From: Pararge aegeria | Lineage: Eukaryota; Arthropoda; Insecta; Lepidoptera; Nymphalidae | Reading direction: 5' to 3' | DNA: 64,000 nt | Assembly (NCBI RefSeq): GCF_905163445.1 | Contig: NC_053185.1 | Coordinates: 11,550,001 to 11,614,000 of the forward strand | Shown: in pieces, positions 50,201 through 56,200 of the stretch | Position numbering within the stretch: the stretch's first letter is position 1 | How the letters are laid out: every line of letters begins with the position of its first letter | The notes under the pieces: model-generated | The model's database searches: none | The model's input: the letters and a program-made list of their open reading frames with translations, nothing else | What the model was told of the DNA's origin: nothing | Translations under genes and position numbers: made by a program

Positions 50201-53200
50201 GTTCCTTGAATGTACAGTTCTGTTAAGGACGCATACTTTTTTTATGCAGTAAGCTCGTCTTAACTTCCAAAGCGCTATTAAAAAGCACGCTGCTCAGTAT
50301 TTAAAACATTTAAAGGAACTAGTAAAGGATAGATTATTACTAACCTTAATAAATATATAACGGATCTACCTGGTAGGTAAGTACATATACCTAAAGACAA
50401 GTCAGTTATACATAAAGAGGTATAAAAATGTTCAAGGGGATTTCCACTAAGTGTACCTACCTAAATAACGTGAACCTATTATTGTCTGTCAACGTCCAGA
50501 TACGATATAAATTCTGCTGTGAGTGGTCAGACACTTATAAGAAGATACTCTTTACAAATCCCAGCATTAAATACTATTAATCTAACGGTTTGCCCACCGG
50601 ACCACTGATGATAGAATCAACAGCGTTAAAAAAAAGTGATCGGTATGAAACTTATAACGTTCGAATTTCTAAAAATAACTTTGATCTAAAATAATAACCT
50701 ACCTATCTGCTTATCTATTTATATTTTTATTTGTAACGTGCAAAATGTAGATTTACTATTAGAACTGTATACCTACCTACAGGATATATAATTCGTAAAA
50801 AACAATCGTGTGTTATTTTTCATATATTTTTTTAATATTTTTAGTGTTTACGGCAGCTTACATAATTTTTAGATTATTGATGTCGATGTCGAAATGAAAG
50901 AATCTAGAATTTGTTGGTACTACGAGCTTTTAGCTCTGACTTAGGTAATATGATAGGTGTACAAATGCTCCCTTTATTTGTTCCTAGGAATTTACAAATA
51001 CCTGCACACTAGTAAGAAGGTATAAAGTAACTTCACAATATATATTTTACGTAATATAATATATATGTAAGTGTAACCTATCTCTATTGGTGTGAAAATG
51101 CTCATCATATCAACCCATTACCGGTCTACTACAGGGCACAGTTGGTCTCCCACAATGAGGAGGGTTTAGACCCAGTGCGGATTGGGACATTATGGAGAAC
51201 TCTCAGGCATGCAGGTTTCGTCAAGATGGTTTCCTTCACCGTTTAAGCAAGTGATATTTTATTTCCTTAAAACGCACACAACTTAGAAAAGTTAGAGGTG
51301 CTGGGATTCGAACTCAGCCGCCCGTAAGTGAAGCCGAAGTCCTAACCACTGGGCAGTCACAGCTTCCGTGTACAAACGCTCACTTAATTATAATACAGGC
51401 AAAATCAGTATCAATTGTGTGATTGAGGCTGATTGACTGACTGACTGATCGTATCACCTTTCAACCAATTGATATTTACCTAATATAAAACCGGAAGGTT
51501 AGAGGAGTCTGCCAAGTTTCGAACTTGTTCCCCCTAAAAGTGAGGCCGAAGTTTTACTCACTAGCCTATCACGGTGATGTGATTATATAACTCTTGGTTG
51601 AAAGGTGATAGAGATCATTGTAAGGATACCTGCATATGCCCATAATGTTCTCAAAGGCGTGTGCATTCCACCAATCCGCACTTGGCCCGCGCGGTGGGCT
51701 GTGAACTAAATTCCCTTCTCATTCTGATCGGGGACTTGTGCCTTGTATTGCGCCGGTAATGGGTTGAAAACCCACATGCCAATAGGCTTACAGTCTCCAC
51801 TCTGCCGCATTTAATTATGTTGTCTAGTGAGGTGAAAAGGTGTAGGAAGGAACCAGTGGCGTGCATAGAGGGTATGCACGCCACTGATATGATATAAAAT
51901 AAAGAAATTCTCCAGTACTAGTTATAAATACTTAAGGGTAGGCTTTTTTATAAGTCTTACAATGCCTTTCCTTAAGTATTTTATAACTCGTACTGAAGAT
52001 TTTCTGAATTTTATATCATCTGCATACCCTGTGCATACCCTCTATTCACGCCACTGGAAGGAACCTACTGATGTGTCAAACGAGACCTGATTTGTATTTA
52101 TGCAGTTCAAACCATCAATAAACTCAGTATGCTAACCTACTCTAGTGTATCCTGCACATGCCTGGGGGTTCAAATTTGCAACAAAAATTACATTTGCTTT
52201 TATTTTCGCACGAGTTTTATATATATATATAAGTGAGTTATTTTCTTTTAGTTCGGTCTATCTTGGGCATTGGCCATACTAGTCAACCTAATTTATATTG
52301 CTAACGTTGATACGAACGTATCTAGACTACCAAATTCACTTTATTGAATTGCCAATGCACAAGTTGTGTGAAATACACACCAGGTAACTAGGTAAATAAC
52401 TCGAACAGTAAGTCACATGTTCGCAGTTCATTGACATTTGCCGTGGTATTTATAAATACACAGCGTTATTAGAAGCTTGACGAGTGATGTTATCTCATTC
52501 ATCTGCATCCCACGTGTTCAGTCTGTCGTTTCACGTTTGTATCATATAAAACAACAGCGCTTTATGTTCAAGATATATCGATATGCAAATCAATGTTAAT
52601 CAAAGAACTTCCGCGCACACTTCAAACACTGCTTGAACATACCTACACAATCAGACTATAAGTTATATATAATAAGTTCCTTGGGTAACTTTTGAAGTTT
52701 AGCGCGGCTAGCATGGGCAGGAGACAAATTTCTCCCCGGGGACAGGATAAAAATGTATCTTCTCCTACAACTTTATCGACTCTCAGCTGGGCTAGCACAG
52801 GCGGGAGACGACAAAATTTATATCCCCCGATTATATCCCCTGACATATTAATAAACGTATCCACCAGCTAAAACAGGGGAACATGGTTAAGGAGAAGTTT
52901 ACCCCCGTTTATTATTACACATTTATTATTGCACGCCTCATAAGCGAAACGTTGAGGTTGTGCTCTACTCTCGATATTTCAAAAAAAGCAGTTTTCTCGA
53001 AACTGAAATTGATTTTTTGTTATTTATATTGCACTTACAGGTTAATTTGAGTACACTAATATCAAGTCAAATAATTTGTCAGGCACATAAAATACATTTC
53101 AATAACAATTTTTTTGTTTAACATAGTAAATAATAACATTAAACATAATCTTTTCTGGACGTCCGTGTATGGACGGGTGTATGTGGCATCAAAATTGGTC

Positions 53201-56200
53201 GAAAAAATGATCGTATCGGAATAATTTTTTTTTAATTATCTAAAGTAACACACGACATAATTTCTTAGTTAATATGAGCGTTCAATTCACTGTCGTTAAA
53301 TTTCCATGTAATTATTCTAGCTAATATTAATTGTAAATTTCAATGTGCAATCATTATGACATTCCCGTGTCTTGTTTACAAAAAATGAATAATAATTAAT
53401 ATGAAAAAAAAAAATTGTAATGAGCATTGAAAGTTTCAGTTAAAAAAATTTCAAGTCTTATAAGTGAAGAAATTTAGAATATGAGGCGTGCACTTTTGGA
53501 TTTTCCAAATTTTTGGATATTATTTCCACTTGTGCGCAAGCACTCTGAGAGTGGATAAAGCTGTGGGAGAAGAAACATTTTGATCCTTTACTCGGGAAGG
53601 TAATTATCTCTTGCCCATGCTAGCCGTGCTGAGCATCGGCAAATAATATATGTGTTATAAAAAACAGGGGTAAGCTTCTCCTATTCCATGTTCCCGTGCT
53701 TTAGCAGGTTAATTATATTTCCTATCAGGGGATATAATCGGGATTCGGGGATATAATTTTTGTCTCACAAAGATAGAGACAAAAATTATATCCTATTCTA
53801 TTCTGCACGGTCAGTACAGGTGCTAGCCCTGCAGAAACGTGACACCGGAGCTCACGCTAATATGTCAATTGCATGAGGTTGTAATATTGTGACGCTAGTT
53901 TTTTACAAGTCCCTCGCAACCGTTCTTTTTCCTGGAATAAAAATTAACCTATATTACTTAAAAAATCAAGTCGATTTGTTGTTTATTTAGGGCGTAAAGT
54001 AGGGCCAAACAAACATACTTTCGTATTTATAACATTAGTATGGAGTATGGATTAGGCTATCCATAAAGAAATACCGATATACGCAACATAAGAGTTGGCG
54101 TAATATCCCTAATATTTATGTATGTGTAAAACGGTGCTACAAGACACGCGCAACTCTTGATAATAAAACCAATCGCCAATCTTATGACGTTGTTGGAAAC
54201 CCGATTTGCAGGGTTGGCGGAACCAACCACTCTAACAACTAACACTTTACTAGTAGCAAAGGTAAATAATATTAAATCGTTCAGCAAATTTTGCAGGTAT
54301 TTGCACTACAATAGTTCTTTATGATTGAATGTAAGGATGAAGATCCTTTCTCATTCTGAGAAGAGACTCGTGCCCTAAAGTGGGCCGGCAGTGGGTTTAT
54401 AAAGATGATAATGATGCCTGAGAGCTAGGCCTACAAAATATTTCCGGCAGGTTTTGAGATTAGCTGTGAAAAAAAAAAATTCAAAGTTTTAAAGTGAAGT
54501 AAAAATAGAGGTTTCTCAATTAAAATAGAGAATTTATTATTAACTGCTCTCTATAATGGTTATGTCGAAAGCCTCAATAAAATGACTATTCAGTTTACAG
54601 CTGTAGACTATAATAAAACCCTTAGTTTTTAAGGCTCATTATGAATTTATTATACATTTATTCAGTTTTTTAACGAATCCGAATTTTGATGTGCCAAGTA
54701 AATTTCCAAGTAAGTAAATTTGGTAAATGCGCTTAAACTAAGAAACTCAAAGTTCATTGGTTTTAAGCCAGTAATAGTAAAAGTACTCAGCAACCAAACC
54801 GCTATTTTATTGCCACTTGGTGACTTGACAGGCTGCTGTCACTTTATCATAAGCTTAATTGGCTCATATCATCATAAGGAAATTAAGCTTAAATATTTTA
54901 AATGCTGTTACTTTGTTTTTGTCTCGAATTGATTCATAGCATTTTGCGAAGGTGTAATAAGAGTGTTCGAGGAAATAATTTGAATGACTAAAAAAACTAT
55001 TTTCTCTATCCAAGATACACGCGTATGTCAACTGCGTATGTAGAGCTAGTCCAGTGCAATTAAAAGTACAAGTGTGAAGTAAAAATAGGAACAGTCGAAA
55101 TAGCAGCAGATTTCCGATCTCAAACACACAGAGAAAATTTAGCTTCCTTTGAACATAATTCATTTGCTGACGTCATTGAAAAGTATCCAAACTGCTTTAT
55201 CCACTCATGAGGCTATCGTAAAAAAATTCTATTACCTATAAAATTCTGGTAACTATAACCACACACTCAGAATTTTATGGATGTTACTAGCACAATATGA
55301 TCTGGGTACATTAAAAATTCTAAAATTCTAAATTAGTTTATTCGAGTAGGCCTATATAATATAAGCGCTTTTGAAACGTGAAGTTTGTCTGTTTGTAGTG
55401 AGTTTCTACCACCGGTTCGAAAGGCAGATTCTACCGAGAAGAAGCCGGCAAGAAACTCAGCAGTTGCTCTTTTCTAACATCAAAAATTTACATTTATCAT
55501 TTTAACATTCATTTTTCTATCTTGTGAGATTGGATTATCATGTTATGAGTTATTTCATTGTATATTTTTATAAAATTATATTTTGTTATAATGATGTTAG
55601 AAACGTATTCTATAAAGAAGGGATGATACGCATGCAGTACGAGGCAAGTTAGTTGGAAAGAGGATATTAAGCTGGTGGGGTATTGCAGTGCCTATTCATT
55701 AATAATGGAAAACTTTTTTCTGATAACTGTAAAAAGTTGTTACAAATCTACGCATACCTAACAAACATTAGCTGTGTTGTATATTTAAAGTCAAATGGGT
55801 TCAAAAAAGGTCAAAAAGAGAAATAAGTAGGTAGTCCTGGAGACAACAACATACAATATAATTCAGACTCACGTTCATCAGCACGCAAAACACTTGTAAA
55901 TGTGAGTTTATGTTTTATTTTTAGGGTCCTTTTTCGAAAAGTCTGATATTTTTAGTCTCTAGAGCTATTTTTGTCCTATTGTTATTTTAGTTTAGTTTTA
56001 AATAAAAAGATTTATAATAATTTACCTGTCGGATCGACACTTCTTCTTGACCGTAGGTTTCAGCGACGACGAAGTCTAATGAGTGTCCCATGGGTCCCAG
56101 GAGCTTTTCGTTCACTTCATCTACTGCCATAGAAATTGCCCCTGTTGTAATGAAATAAAACTAATTAATAATATATATTTAATGAAACGGCGATAGCGGA

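Larger units (their letters stand above)
42723..56025 (-). other. Gyc76C: Largest intron (13.3 kb) between exons 3 and 2
   Basis: Mostly mobile DNA: family E LINE tail, several family A SINEs, a palindromic family D element, a Helitron gene fragment with tandem repeats, a palindromic MITE and the compound element at 52.7-53.8 kb. No supported cyclase exon; phase 0 is conserved across it. Confidence 0.6.
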
